Source of the DNA: Streptomyces humidus
Lineage (GTDB): Bacteria > Actinomycetota > Actinomycetes > Streptomycetales > Streptomycetaceae
Assembly (NCBI RefSeq): GCF_014649655.1
Contig: NZ_BMTL01000004.1
Coordinates: forward strand, 16,246-80,245
Direction of reading: 5' to 3'
DNA: 64,000 bases
Shown here piece by piece: positions 1 through 8,165 of the stretch. Within the stretch, counting starts at the first letter, position 1, and each line of letters opens with the position of its first letter. A program made the translations under genes and the position numbers. The notes under the pieces are model-generated. The model was not told where the DNA came from and ran no database searches. It saw only the letters and a list, made by a program, of their open reading frames with translations.

Positions 1-108
1 GCTCGTCCGGATGGGCCGACGGGCCCGCGGTGCGGGAGGGCCCCACGCGCGCTCCCGCACCCCCGGCCGCCTCAGGGCCGGGCGGCCGGGCGGAGTCGGC
101 CGGACCGG

Positions 109-489
109 TCAGCCCGCGTCCGTCAGTCCGGTCGCGTCCGTCAGTCCGGTCGCGCGGCCGTGCTCGTCCCAGCGGACCTCCAGGACGCGGACGACGGCCT
201 CGCGGTCGAGCGGACCGAAGACGTGCGGGAACAGGGTGTCCCCCGCGACACCGGGCGGCGGCGCCGGGTCCGCCGCCTCCCACGCGCACCGCGCGGTGAG
301 CCGCGCCTCGTCCAGGACGAGCGCCAGCAGCGGCCGGGGCGCGGTGCGGTAGAAGGCGTCGGCGATCGTGAGCGTGGTCTCCTCGTCGGGCGAGCAGTGC
401 ACGAACCCGTCCTGCGCGAGGGAGACCGGCGCGTAGGGCCGGCTGGGGTCGGCGCTCCACTCGTCGAGGGGTACGACGTGATAGATCAT
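109..489 (-). CDS. DUF952 family protein
   Basis: A 126-residue soluble protein of the DUF952 family. The start is set at the ATG giving MIYHVV, because the family begins at this strand and the longer reading frame upstream is arginine-rich filler. Conserved family motifs are visible: GFVHCS near residue 30 and FPHVFGPLDREAV near residue 90. The biochemical role of DUF952 is not established. The C-terminus ends in a duplicated GLTDA unit caused by an 18-bp tandem repeat. It is divergent from the cold-shock gene, with about 270 bp between them. Confidence 0.85.
   Translation of the reverse strand: MIYHVVPLDEWSADPSRPYAPVSLAQDGFVHCSPDEETTLTIADAFYRTAPRPLLALVLDEARLTARCAWEAADPAPPPGVAGDTLFPHVFGPLDREAVVRVLEVRWDEHGRATGLTDATGLTDAG
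119..154. repeat. 18-bp tandem duplication in the DUF952 gene tail
   Basis: Two exact copies of an 18-bp unit lie at 119-136 and 137-154. They keep the reading frame and duplicate a TGLTDA unit at the C-terminus of the DUF952 protein. This looks like a recent replication-slippage event. Confidence 0.85.
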
Positions 490-637
490 GTTCCGGTGCT
501 CCCGTGGACGTCCTGCCGGCCCCCCGCGCCTGCGGTCGGACACACCGGTCGGACGCGGTGTGCTCCTCGACACAGACTCCGCGTGCCGACCTGTGCTACC
601 GTGATAAAAGTGGCAGTTTCGGTTACCAGAGGCTTTT

Positions 638-681
638 GAGTGCTCTTCGACCATACGTCGACGGGCACTCTTTTTGTTTTT
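638..681 (+). terminator. Terminator-like hairpin in the cold-shock leader
   Basis: The arms are 638-651 and 657-670. They pair at both ends (GAGTGC with GCACTC, TCGAC with GTCGA) around a three-base internal mismatch and a five-base loop. A run TTTTTGTTTTT follows at 671-681. T-runs of this kind are rare in this GC-rich sequence. It lies about 75 bp upstream of the cold-shock start codon in the same direction. It could be an attenuator in the mRNA leader or the terminator of a small RNA starting near position 605, where TACCGT gives a possible -10. Confidence 0.6.
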
Positions 682-755
682 GGGGCTTTTCCTGATCCTG
701 CGACGCCGGGTCCGCAAGGTGTGGACTCCGGGCATTGCCCCAAAGGAGATACAGC

Positions 756-959
756 ATGGCATCTGGCACCGTGAAGTGGTTCAACTCGGAAAAGGGCTTC
801 GGCTTCATCGAGCAGGAGGGTGGCGGCCCGGACGTTTTCGCCCACTACTCGAACATCGCCACGTCCGGCTTCCGTGAGCTTCAGGAAGGCCAGAAGGTTA
901 CCTTCGACGTGACGCAGGGCCAGAAGGGCCCGCAGGCGGAGAACATCCTCCCCGCCTGA
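756..959 (+). CDS. CspA-family cold-shock protein
   Basis: A 67-residue single cold-shock domain that binds single-stranded RNA and DNA and melts RNA secondary structure. RNP1 reads GFGFIEQ and RNP2 reads DVFAHYS, and the N-terminus is the typical [17 protein letters not shown]. The start is fixed by AAAGGAGA about 7 bp upstream, and the length is standard. The gene is followed by a strong hairpin and then a DEAD-box helicase in the same direction, so both may act in RNA remodelling at low temperature. A long leader with a terminator-like hairpin precedes it. Confidence 0.95.
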   Translation: MASGTVKWFNSEKGFGFIEQEGGGPDVFAHYSNIATSGFRELQEGQKVTFDVTQGQKGPQAENILPA

Positions 960-993
960 ATCGTCTGACGTCTGTTTCAAGCGGACGACACGG

Positions 994-1025
994 CCGGGGC
1001 CCGCACTCTCGAGTGCGGGCCCCGG
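994..1025 (+). terminator. Hairpin terminator after the cold-shock gene
   Basis: A perfect inverted repeat with arms of about 15 bp (994-1008 and 1011-1025) lies just after the cold-shock stop codon. There is no long T-tract, which is common for actinomycete terminators. It ends 35 bp before the helicase start, so it probably makes the helicase either read-through dependent or separately transcribed. Confidence 0.7.
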
Positions 1026-1060
1026 TTCATGGTGTGTCGCCCTTTCGAGGAAGGTCACGG

Positions 1061-2620
1061 ATGAACCGCAACAGCTCCGTCCGCTCCCGTACGGACCGGC
1101 GCCAGGGCGCCCCGTCCCGTTCGGCCAAGGCCGGGCGGAACGGACGCGGGAGCCGTCCCGCCGCGTCCGGCGGTGAGTTCGCCGTGCCCGTGACCCTCAC
1201 TCCGGGGCTGCCTGCGGTCGAGGCCTTCACCGAACTCGACATGCCCGAGCAGCTGCTGACCGCCCTCGGCGCCGAGGGCGTGACCACGCCTTTCCCCATC
1301 CAGGCCGCGACGCTGCCGAACTCGCTCGCCGGCCGGGACGTCCTGGGCCGTGGCCGGACGGGCTCCGGCAAGACCCTCGCCTTCGGACTGGCCCTGCTGG
1401 CCCGTACCGCCGGGCAGCGGGCCGAGCCCCGTCAGCCGCTGGCCCTGGTCCTCGTCCCCACGCGTGAGCTGGCCCAGCAGGTCACCGACGCCCTCACTCC
1501 CTACGCCCGCTCGCTGCGGCTGCGGATCGCCACCGTGGTCGGCGGCCTGTCGATCGGCCGGCAGGCGAGCGCCCTGCGCGGCGGCGCCGAGGTCGTCGTG
1601 GCCACGCCCGGTCGGCTCAAGGACCTCATCGACCGGGACGACTGCCGGCTGGACCGGGTCGCCGTCACCGTCCTGGACGAGGCCGACCAGATGGCCGACA
1701 TGGGCTTCATGCCCCAGGTCACCGCGCTGCTCGACCAGGTACGCCCCGACGGACAGCGGATGCTGTTCTCCGCCACCCTGGACCGCAACGTCGACCGGCT
1801 GGTCCGCAACTACCTGAGCGACCCCGTCGTCCACTCGGTCGACCCGTCGGCGGGCGCCGTCACCACGATGGAGCACCATGTGCTGCACGTGGAGGACGAG
1901 GACAAGCACGCCACGACGACGGAGATCGCCGCCCGCGACGGGCGCGTGATCATGTTCCTGGACACCAAGCACGCGGCGGACCGGCTGGCCAAGAAGCTGC
2001 TGGCGGTCGGGGTGCGCGCGGCCTCGCTGCACGGCGGCAAGTCGCAGTCCCAGCGCAACCGGACCCTGGCCCAGTTCAAGGACGGCCACGTCAGCGTGCT
2101 GGTGGCGACCAACGTGGCGGCCCGCGGCATCCACGTCGACAACCTCGACCTCGTCGTCAACGTCGACCCGCCCGCCGACCACAAGGACTACCTGCACCGC
2201 GGCGGACGCACCGCCCGGGCCGGCGAGTCCGGCACCGTCGTCACGCTGGTGCTGCCCAGCCAGCGCCGGGACATGACGCGTCTGATGGCCGACGCCGGCA
2301 TCACCCCGCAGACCACCCGGGTCCGCTCGGGAGGCAGCGAACTGAGCCGTATCACCGGTGCTCAGGCGCCCTCCGGCGTGCCCGTCGTCCTCACGCCGCC
2401 GCCCACCGCCGAGAACCGTCCCGCGCGCAGCGGCGCGGCGCGCAAGGGCTCCGGCTCGGGCCGCGACGGCGGCGCGCGGGGCAACGGGGGCGGCGCACGG
2501 AGCAACGGGGGCAACGGCGGCGCCGAGCACAACGGCTCCGCCCCCCGTCCGCGGCGCGGGCGTCCCGCTCAGGGCCGTCGGCGCTCGGCCGCGGGCGGCA
2601 ACGGCACGGCCGGCCGCTGA
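1061..2620 (+). CDS. DEAD-box ATP-dependent RNA helicase
   Basis: A 519-residue RNA helicase that uses ATP to unwind RNA duplexes. The motifs appear in order: Q-motif FPIQAATLP near residue 80, Walker A GRTGSGKT near 98-105, PTRELAQQ, TPGRL, DEAD in VLDEADQMADMGF, SAT in LFSATLD, then the second RecA lobe with VATNVAARGIHV and HRGGRTARAG. The N-terminal 40 residues and the roughly 100-residue C-terminus are basic or Gly/Arg/Asn-rich (GARGNGGGARSNGG), a typical RNA-binding tail. The ATG at 1061 is chosen over an upstream GTG because GAGGAAGG precedes it. The cold-shock gene just upstream suggests a cold or stress role. Confidence 0.96.
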   Translation: MNRNSSVRSRTDRRQGAPSRSAKAGRNGRGSRPAASGGEFAVPVTLTPGLPAVEAFTELDMPEQLLTALGAEGVTTPFPIQAATLPNSLAGRDVLGRGRTGSGKTLAFGLALLARTAGQRAEPRQPLALVLVPTRELAQQVTDALTPYARSLRLRIATVVGGLSIGRQASALRGGAEVVVATPGRLKDLIDRDDCRLDRVAVTVLDEADQMADMGFMPQVTALLDQVRPDGQRMLFSATLDRNVDRLVRNYLSDPVVHSVDPSAGAVTTMEHHVLHVEDEDKHATTTEIAARDGRVIMFLDTKHAADRLAKKLLAVGVRAASLHGGKSQSQRNRTLAQFKDGHVSVLVATNVAARGIHVDNLDLVVNVDPPADHKDYLHRGGRTARAGESGTVVTLVLPSQRRDMTRLMADAGITPQTTRVRSGGSELSRITGAQAPSGVPVVLTPPPTAENRPARSGAARKGSGSGRDGGARGNGGGARSNGGNGGAEHNGSAPRPRRGRPAQGRRRSAAGGNGTAGR

Positions 2621-2716
2621 GCCGAGACGGCCCGCTCTTCGCCCCGCCGAAGGCGCGGAAGTGATCGCCCGGTGACGTGATGCGCGTCAGCCGGTCGGCG
2701 GCGCGGGCCGGGAGCG

Positions 2717-3070
2717 TCAGCCGCCGAGCGCGGCGTACGCCGCGTAGGGCAGCAGGATCGCGGGGAGGGTCAGCAGCCGGGGCCGGAGCGGCCGGCCGGT
2801 CCGCAGAGGCCCGAGGCCGTCGAAGAGGACGAGCAGCAGGGCGACGAACGCCGAGGACACCACGAGCGCCGGCAGCACGAGGCCGCTGTTCTCGATCTGG
2901 TCGTACGTGCACAGATCGAGGTCGCGGCGGTGCAGGTCGCCGTAGTCACAGTGCCCGTGGGCGAGGTACCAGCGCGCGCACAGCACGACGACGGCCGTCG
3001 GCAGTCCGATCAGCAGGTGCACCGCGAGCGGCGGCAGCAGGCGGCGCAGGGCGGTGAAGGCGGTGGGCAT
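2717..3070 (-). CDS. Small integral membrane protein, unknown function
   Basis: A 117-residue protein with about three hydrophobic segments: residues 14-34 (LLPPLAVHLLIGLPTAVVVL), about 60-85 and about 98-115. Between the first two lies a hydrophilic loop with two cysteines and several histidines (HGHCDYGDLHRRDLDLCTYD), probably outside the membrane. The start MPTAFTAL is chosen because the reading frame upstream is Gly/Ala/Arg-rich shadow. I do not recognise a family. It is convergent with the helicase. Confidence 0.7.
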   Translation of the reverse strand: MPTAFTALRRLLPPLAVHLLIGLPTAVVVLCARWYLAHGHCDYGDLHRRDLDLCTYDQIENSGLVLPALVVSSAFVALLLVLFDGLGPLRTGRPLRPRLLTLPAILLPYAAYAALGG

Positions 3071-3319
3071 CCGGTCATCCCACCAGTCCGCCGCCCCACG
3101 GGCTGTGACACGGGCCACTGCGCCGGTCGCAGGCCTGTCACAGCCCGTCCCGGCCCCGCCGACCGCCCCGCCGCTCGCGGGAGTTGCTCCGCAGGCCGGC
3201 GAGCCCGAGGCCGCCCCCACGAGTACCGGCGGGCAGCCGCAGGCGCTCTGACCCGCTGCCCGCCACCGTGATCTGCCGTGGGTCGCCGTGGCCGGTCACG
3301 GCGGACCGCGGCCGGTCGT

Positions 3320-6300
3320 TCACTGCTCCAGCGCCTCGCGCAGTTCCCCTCGCCGGCGGATCCCCAGCTTCTTGTAGGCGCTGGTCAGATGGGTCTCGAC
3401 CGTACGGCGGGCCAGGTGCAGCCCGTTCGCTATCTCCGTGTTCGTGCGGCCCTCCGCCGCGAGTTCGGCGATACGGCGCTCGCTGCCGGTGAGGGCCGCC
3501 GAGCCGGTGTGCGCCGGGGTCGTGCGGCGGGCGCCCGCGGTGCGCAGGGCGCGCTCCGCATGGGTCAGGAGACGGACGTTGCCCAGACGTTCGGCGCGTT
3601 CGGCACCCTCGCGCAGGTGCTCTCGGCCCCTGCCGCGGTCGCCGGCTTCGGTCAGCTGCAGGCCGTGGGCGAGCAGCGAGGCCACCAGCTCCGCCTCGGC
3701 CGGGGAGCCGCGCAGCACGGCCACCGCCTCCGCGCCCAGCTCCAGTCCCCGGCGGCCGCGGGTCGCCCGGCCCAGGACGCGCAACGCCCGTCCCATGGTG
3801 CGCGGGGTGCCCCACACACGGGCCAGCCGCAGTTCCTCCGCCGCCAGGGTGAGCGCCTCCTGAGGGTTGCCCAGGGCCAGCCGGCACTCCGCGGCCGCCG
3901 TCCGCCACGGCGTGACGACGGGGCTGAGGACGGCGCGCGCGGACTGACGGCGGCCGCACTCCAGGAAGTCATGAAGGGCGCCGGGGACGTCCCCCTCGGT
4001 GAACCGCAGCACGCCCCGCGCGTACAGGAAGCGGTTCAGCTCCCAGGAGTCGGGAGTGTCACGAAGGTCGAAGGCGTCCGCCAGCCGGCGGGCCTCCTGC
4101 GTCCGGCCCGTCTCCACCAGGGCCAGCAGGGTGTGCGCGTCGGCGTTGCCCGGGCCGCCGGGGCCGCGCCGGACGCGGGTCCCGGAGTGGGTCGCGAGCA
4201 GGACGCCGTACGCGCCGCGCGCCGCCGCCGTGTCCCACCTGGTGTCCAGCAGGGCCTGGGCCATCGGGTGCAGCAGGGAGGGGTGCTGTCCGGCAAGGCC
4301 TCGTTCCACCAGGCGGTCCGCCTCGTCGAGTTCGTCGGCCCACTGGGCCACCGCCGCGACCGTGCCCAGCAGGAACGGCTCGGCGAGGGAGTCGGCGGGC
4401 TCGGCCAGCAGGGAGCGCAGGCGTCGCATCGCCTCCCGGGCCGTGATGTCCCCGGCCGTGGCCGCGTACCGCACGAGCAGTGCCCGGCCGGAGGCGCCGA
4501 CGAGCTCCGGGGAGCGCTCCGCGGTGTCGGTGACCCACCGGTAGGCCTCCCCGCGGACCGTCTGGTCCTGGTCGGACAGGAGCGCGGAAGCCGTCTGCAG
4601 CGTGTGGGCCAGGTCGGCGTGGCCGTCCGCCAGCCGGGTCTCCAGCCGGCGCAGCGCCGCCACCGCCGTACGGACGTCGCCGCGGCCGGCGAGGGCGGTG
4701 CCCAGAGCGATCGCCGTGCGGACCTGGTCACGGGGGGCGGCGGGCAGGTCCAGCGCCTCGGACAGCCGCGGGATGCCGGCCGGGGCGTCGGCGCCGGCGT
4801 ACTCCAGCGAGCCGAGCTCCGTGAGCAGGCGTTGGCGCAGGTCGTCGGGCAGCGGCTCCTGAAGGACTCGGCGCAGATAGCGGACGGCGTCGTCGGGGCG
4901 TGCCTCGAGGGCGGCGACGGCGGCGGCGTCGCGCAGCACGCGCAGCGCCCAGGGCAGCCCGGCCGGTGCGCTGCCCAGCAACTGCCGTGCCACCGCGTCG
5001 ACATGGTCGCCGCGGCGCAGCATCGCCTGGGCGGCCGCCCGGTGCGCCTCCTGGCGGCGGGCGGTGGACCAGCCGCCGAGCACGGCGTCCCGCAGGAGGG
5101 GATGCGCGTACCGGGGGCGGCCGGACGGGTCGGTGCGCAGCACTCCGAGCCGCGTCATCGCGGTGAACCAGCCGGTGACGCGGGCGGGGTCGGCGCCGCA
5201 GGCGTCGGCGACGAGGGCCGCGAGGGCGTTCCCGGGGGCCGCCGGGGCCCCGCTCCCGTCGGCGTCGGGGTGCTCGGCGGATGCGCCTCCGGCGCGCCTG
5301 TCGGCCTGCCCGGCGCGCCCGGTCTGCCCGGAGTGCCCGGGGTTCTCGGCCTGCCCGGAGTGCCCGGGGTTCTCGGCCTGCCCGGAGTGCCCGGGGTTCT
5401 CGGCCTGCCCGGAGTGCCCGGGGTTCTCGGCCTGCCCGAAACGCTCGGCGTGCCCGAAGGGAGCAGCGTGACCGGAGTGCCCGGCAGGTCCGGCCTGCTC
5501 GGCGTGGTGGGCGGTCGTGGCCTCGACGGGCCGGGCCGCGTCGTCCGCGGGTCCGTCCGCATGCTCCGTGCGGTCCGGCGGTTCCAGCGCCGCGAGCGTC
5601 CGCGCCACCTCCGCCGTCGCCTGTCCCGCGCTCTCCAGCCACCAGGAGACGGCCGCCGGATAGGACCCCGGGTACAGCGCGGCGCACGTCGTCGGGACGG
5701 CCGTCGGCGGCGGGGCGCCGGCGAGGTCGTCGAGGAGGGCGTGCAGGAGCAGGGGGATGCCCGCCCCGGCCCGCACGCTTTCCGCCGTCCACCGGTCCGA
5801 GGCGGTCGGGAACGCCGCCCGGACCAGGGCGGACGAACCCTCGTCGGTGAGCGGCGCCAGGGCGTGGGTGCGCACCAGGGACGGCGAGAGGGCATGGGCG
5901 AGCCCGGCGGCGTGCGGCGCGATGTCGTACTGACTGCGCTCGGTGGCCACCAGCAGTACCGGTAATCGGTCGATGCGGCGCGCCGCCTCCACGAACCAGC
6001 GGCGCGAGGCCTCGTCGGCGAGGTGGACGTCGTCCACGGCCATCATGAGCGGCGCCCGGTCCGCGTACGAACGCAGCAGCCGCCACAGCCGCGCCGCGCT
6101 CCCCCGGTCCTCGCCGCCGGGTGCGACGTCCGCGAACTCCGGCACCGGGCCCAGGAGATGCAGGACCGCGGAGAACGGCACCGTGGTGTCCTCGGGCGAG
6201 CAGCGGGTGCGCAGGACGCGCAGGCCGAGCCGGCTCGCGTGCGTGGCGGCGGCCTCCAGCGCGGCGGAGCGGCCGGTGCCGGTGGCCCCGCGCAGCAGGA

Positions 6301-6388
6301 CGAGCCGGCCGGCCCCGGCGCGGGCCCGCTCGACCTCCGCGGCGAGCAGGGCGTGGGCGTCGTCGCGTTCCCGCAACGGTCCGGTCAT
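3320..6388 (-). CDS. LuxR-family large ATPase regulator (LAL/MalT-type)
   Basis: A 1022-residue regulator with three parts. The N-terminal AAA domain has a Walker A-like loop near residue 35 and a Walker B-like LMMAVDDVH near 110-125. The long middle region is helical and TPR-like. The C-terminal LuxR helix-turn-helix (RIAELAAEGRTNTEIANGL, RRTVETHLTSAYKKLGI) binds DNA. The Walker A loop reads GATGTGRS, so the usual lysine is arginine and nucleotide handling may be altered. A disordered insert near residue 330 carries four AENPGHSGQ repeats. The start follows AGGAGG. It lies about 290 bp from, and divergent to, the regulator heading the injection-system cluster, so it may help control that cluster (inference). 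Confidence 0.92.
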   Translation of the reverse strand: MTGPLRERDDAHALLAAEVERARAGAGRLVLLRGATGTGRSAALEAAATHASRLGLRVLRTRCSPEDTTVPFSAVLHLLGPVPEFADVAPGGEDRGSAARLWRLLRSYADRAPLMMAVDDVHLADEASRRWFVEAARRIDRLPVLLVATERSQYDIAPHAAGLAHALSPSLVRTHALAPLTDEGSSALVRAAFPTASDRWTAESVRAGAGIPLLLHALLDDLAGAPPPTAVPTTCAALYPGSYPAAVSWWLESAGQATAEVARTLAALEPPDRTEHADGPADDAARPVEATTAHHAEQAGPAGHSGHAAPFGHAERFGQAENPGHSGQAENPGHSGQAENPGHSGQAENPGHSGQTGRAGQADRRAGGASAEHPDADGSGAPAAPGNALAALVADACGADPARVTGWFTAMTRLGVLRTDPSGRPRYAHPLLRDAVLGGWSTARRQEAHRAAAQAMLRRGDHVDAVARQLLGSAPAGLPWALRVLRDAAAVAALEARPDDAVRYLRRVLQEPLPDDLRQRLLTELGSLEYAGADAPAGIPRLSEALDLPAAPRDQVRTAIALGTALAGRGDVRTAVAALRRLETRLADGHADLAHTLQTASALLSDQDQTVRGEAYRWVTDTAERSPELVGASGRALLVRYAATAGDITAREAMRRLRSLLAEPADSLAEPFLLGTVAAVAQWADELDEADRLVERGLAGQHPSLLHPMAQALLDTRWDTAAARGAYGVLLATHSGTRVRRGPGGPGNADAHTLLALVETGRTQEARRLADAFDLRDTPDSWELNRFLYARGVLRFTEGDVPGALHDFLECGRRQSARAVLSPVVTPWRTAAAECRLALGNPQEALTLAAEELRLARVWGTPRTMGRALRVLGRATRGRRGLELGAEAVAVLRGSPAEAELVASLLAHGLQLTEAGDRGRGREHLREGAERAERLGNVRLLTHAERALRTAGARRTTPAHTGSAALTGSERRIAELAAEGRTNTEIANGLHLARRTVETHLTSAYKKLGIRRRGELREALEQ
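5324..5431. repeat. Four 27-bp tandem repeats inside the LAL regulator
   Basis: Four identical 27-bp units (5324-5350, 5351-5377, 5378-5404, 5405-5431) encode AENPGHSGQ repeats between the ATPase and helical parts of the regulator. Degenerate copies flank them (GHAERFGQ, GHSGQTG). The exact identity of the units at nucleotide level points to recent expansion, so copy number probably varies between strains. Confidence 0.95.
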
Positions 6389-6679
6389 GCCTGCCTCCTG
6401 AGGTCGAGTTCGTAGGACTTGTACGGAAAGAGGGCGTGCCCCTCGGCCCGGGTCCACGAGTTCGTTGTGGCGAGGCTCACGAAGTCGCCGAGCGCGCCCG
6501 GTCTCACAGCGCTGACCTGCGGCGACACTGCCGGGCCGTGGTGTTCGCGGGCTTGCTCTCGTGGTCGGCCTCGTGGTGCTCCACGATTGCGCGCACCACA
6601 GGGGGCGCAGAAGTCTGGACCATACCCACCCGCCACCGGTTCCCGCCGGGCCGCGGGCCCGTGAACATGGGGGAAACGG

Positions 6680-7339
6680 TTGCTCAGCTCACCTCGGACA
6701 ACAGAGACCGGCGGCCGGCGGCGGATTCCCGTGGCCGTCCAGGCATCCGACCCGATCTCCCGCGAGGGCGCCGTCAGCCAGTTGCGCGGCCGGCCGGAGG
6801 TCGAGGTCCGCGAGGACCTCTCGTCCGCCGCCGGCACGGTGGCGCTGCTCGTCGAGGACACCCTGGACGAGGCGGCGCTGACCCGGCTGCGGCGGATCGT
6901 GCGCAGCGAGGGGGCCCGCGCGGTGCTCGTCGTGGGCACGATCCGCGAGACCGAACTGCTGGACGTCATCGAGTGCGGGGTCGGGGCCATCGTCTGGCGC
7001 CGGGAGGCCACCGCGCACCGGCTGGTGCAGGCGGTGGTGGCCGCGCAGCGCGGCGACGGCGACCTGCCCGCCGACCTGCTCGGCAGGCTCATCAGCCAGG
7101 TGGGCACACTGCACCGCGGTGCGGCGGGCCGGCCCGGCGCCCCTTCCCTGGGGCTCGCGCCCCGGGAGGTGGACGTCCTGCGGCTGGTCGCCGAGGGCCT
7201 GGACACCGGAGAGATCGCCAGCAAGCTGTCCTACTCCGAACGAACTGTCAAGAACGTCATGCACGGACTCACGACGCGGTTGCATCTGCGCAATCGGGCG
7301 CACGCGGTGGCATATGCCCTCCGGGAAGGCTACATCTGA
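6680..7339 (+). CDS. LuxR-type response-regulator-like protein heading the CIS cluster
   Basis: A 219-residue regulator. The N-terminal part resembles a receiver fold (VAVQASDPISREGAV, then VALLVEDTLDEA and ARAVLVVGTI) but lacks the clear acidic pocket and phospho-aspartate, so it is probably not phosphorylated. The C-terminal LuxR helix-turn-helix reads LAPREVDVLRLVAEGLDTGE then SERTVKNVMHGLTTRL. The TTG at 6680 is preferred because GGGGGAA lies 6 bp before it; a GTG at 6731 is the alternative. It is followed after 151 bp by the CIS cap gene and is the likely cluster regulator. Confidence 0.85.
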   Translation: MLSSPRTTETGGRRRIPVAVQASDPISREGAVSQLRGRPEVEVREDLSSAAGTVALLVEDTLDEAALTRLRRIVRSEGARAVLVVGTIRETELLDVIECGVGAIVWRREATAHRLVQAVVAAQRGDGDLPADLLGRLISQVGTLHRGAAGRPGAPSLGLAPREVDVLRLVAEGLDTGEIASKLSYSERTVKNVMHGLTTRLHLRNRAHAVAYALREGYI

Positions 7340-7490
7340 CCGAACGGGCAATCGAATGCGGACACGCGGGCAGGCCGCCCTGCCCGGCCGCCGACCCCGG
7401 CGCGCGTGCGCGACGCGGGCCGTCCGGGGCACGATCGGTGAGCGGCGGGCGCGGCAGGGCACACGGGCAAGGCAGTTGAGGAGCGCGACG

Positions 7491-8165
7491 GTGATCCACG
7501 AGGTGGACGAGGTCCTCAAAGGCCTGCTGGAGGGCGGCTCGCTGGCGGGATCCGGCATCGACGTGTCGTTCGAGGCCCCGACCCGCGACTGGGCCGCGCG
7601 GCGCAACGCCCCGGTGATCAACACCTACTTGTACGACATCCGCGAGGACGTCTCCCGTCGTCAGCGCGGCCAGATGGCGGTGCGCGACGAGCGGGACATC
7701 GTCGTCAAGCGCCGTCAACCGCCGCGCTGGTTCCGGCTGTCGTACCTGGTGACCGCGTGGACGCGGACGCCGCAGGACGAACACCGGCTGCTGTCGGCGG
7801 TGTTGGCGACGCTGCTGCCGCGCGAGCTGATCAGCGCCGACGAACTCCCGCGCTCTCTGCGAGCGCTGGGCCTGGCGATGCCGGTGACGGTGGCCGGCAT
7901 CCAGACCGAGTCCCGGTCCCTCGCCGAGATCTGGTCCGCCCTGGGCGGCGAGCTCAAACCGTCCCTGGACCTGGTGGTCACCGCGCCGTTCCCGGCCTAC
8001 CCCGAGTACGACGCCGGGCCGCCGGTCACCGAGGGCGCCGTCGTCCGCGTGCGCGGCATCGACGGCGACCCCCCGGAGTCCGGCGAACGCGCCCACCGCC
8101 CCCACCAGGTGGCCGCCGCCCGCGAGGCCCGCGAGGCCGCGTCCCGCCGCCCGGACCAGCGGTGA
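7491..8165 (+). CDS. DUF4255 (Pvc16_N) protein, CIS tail terminator/cap
   Basis: A 224-residue protein of the DUF4255/Pvc16 N-terminal family. In eCIS particles such as AFP and PVC this family caps the top of the tube and sheath. The family pattern is seen in APVINTYLYDIREDVSRR, RQPPRWFRLSYLVTAW and LLSAVLATLLPRE. The C-terminus is a charged tail. GTG at 7491 has GAGGAG 8 bp upstream. The stop overlaps the ATPase start by 4 bp (GTGA), showing translational coupling. A much longer open frame begins upstream but overlaps the regulator gene and is Arg-rich, so it was not used. Confidence 0.9.
   Translation: MIHEVDEVLKGLLEGGSLAGSGIDVSFEAPTRDWAARRNAPVINTYLYDIREDVSRRQRGQMAVRDERDIVVKRRQPPRWFRLSYLVTAWTRTPQDEHRLLSAVLATLLPRELISADELPRSLRALGLAMPVTVAGIQTESRSLAEIWSALGGELKPSLDLVVTAPFPAYPEYDAGPPVTEGAVVRVRGIDGDPPESGERAHRPHQVAAAREAREAASRRPDQR

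Noticed and set aside
5324..5431. Possible CRISPR array
   Set aside because: The 27-bp units are directly adjacent with no spacers and are in frame inside a coding gene.
3278..5965. 895-codon open frame on the plus strand
   Set aside because: It is antisense to the LAL regulator, is Arg/Gly/Ala-rich, and has no domain. It is a GC-rich shadow frame.
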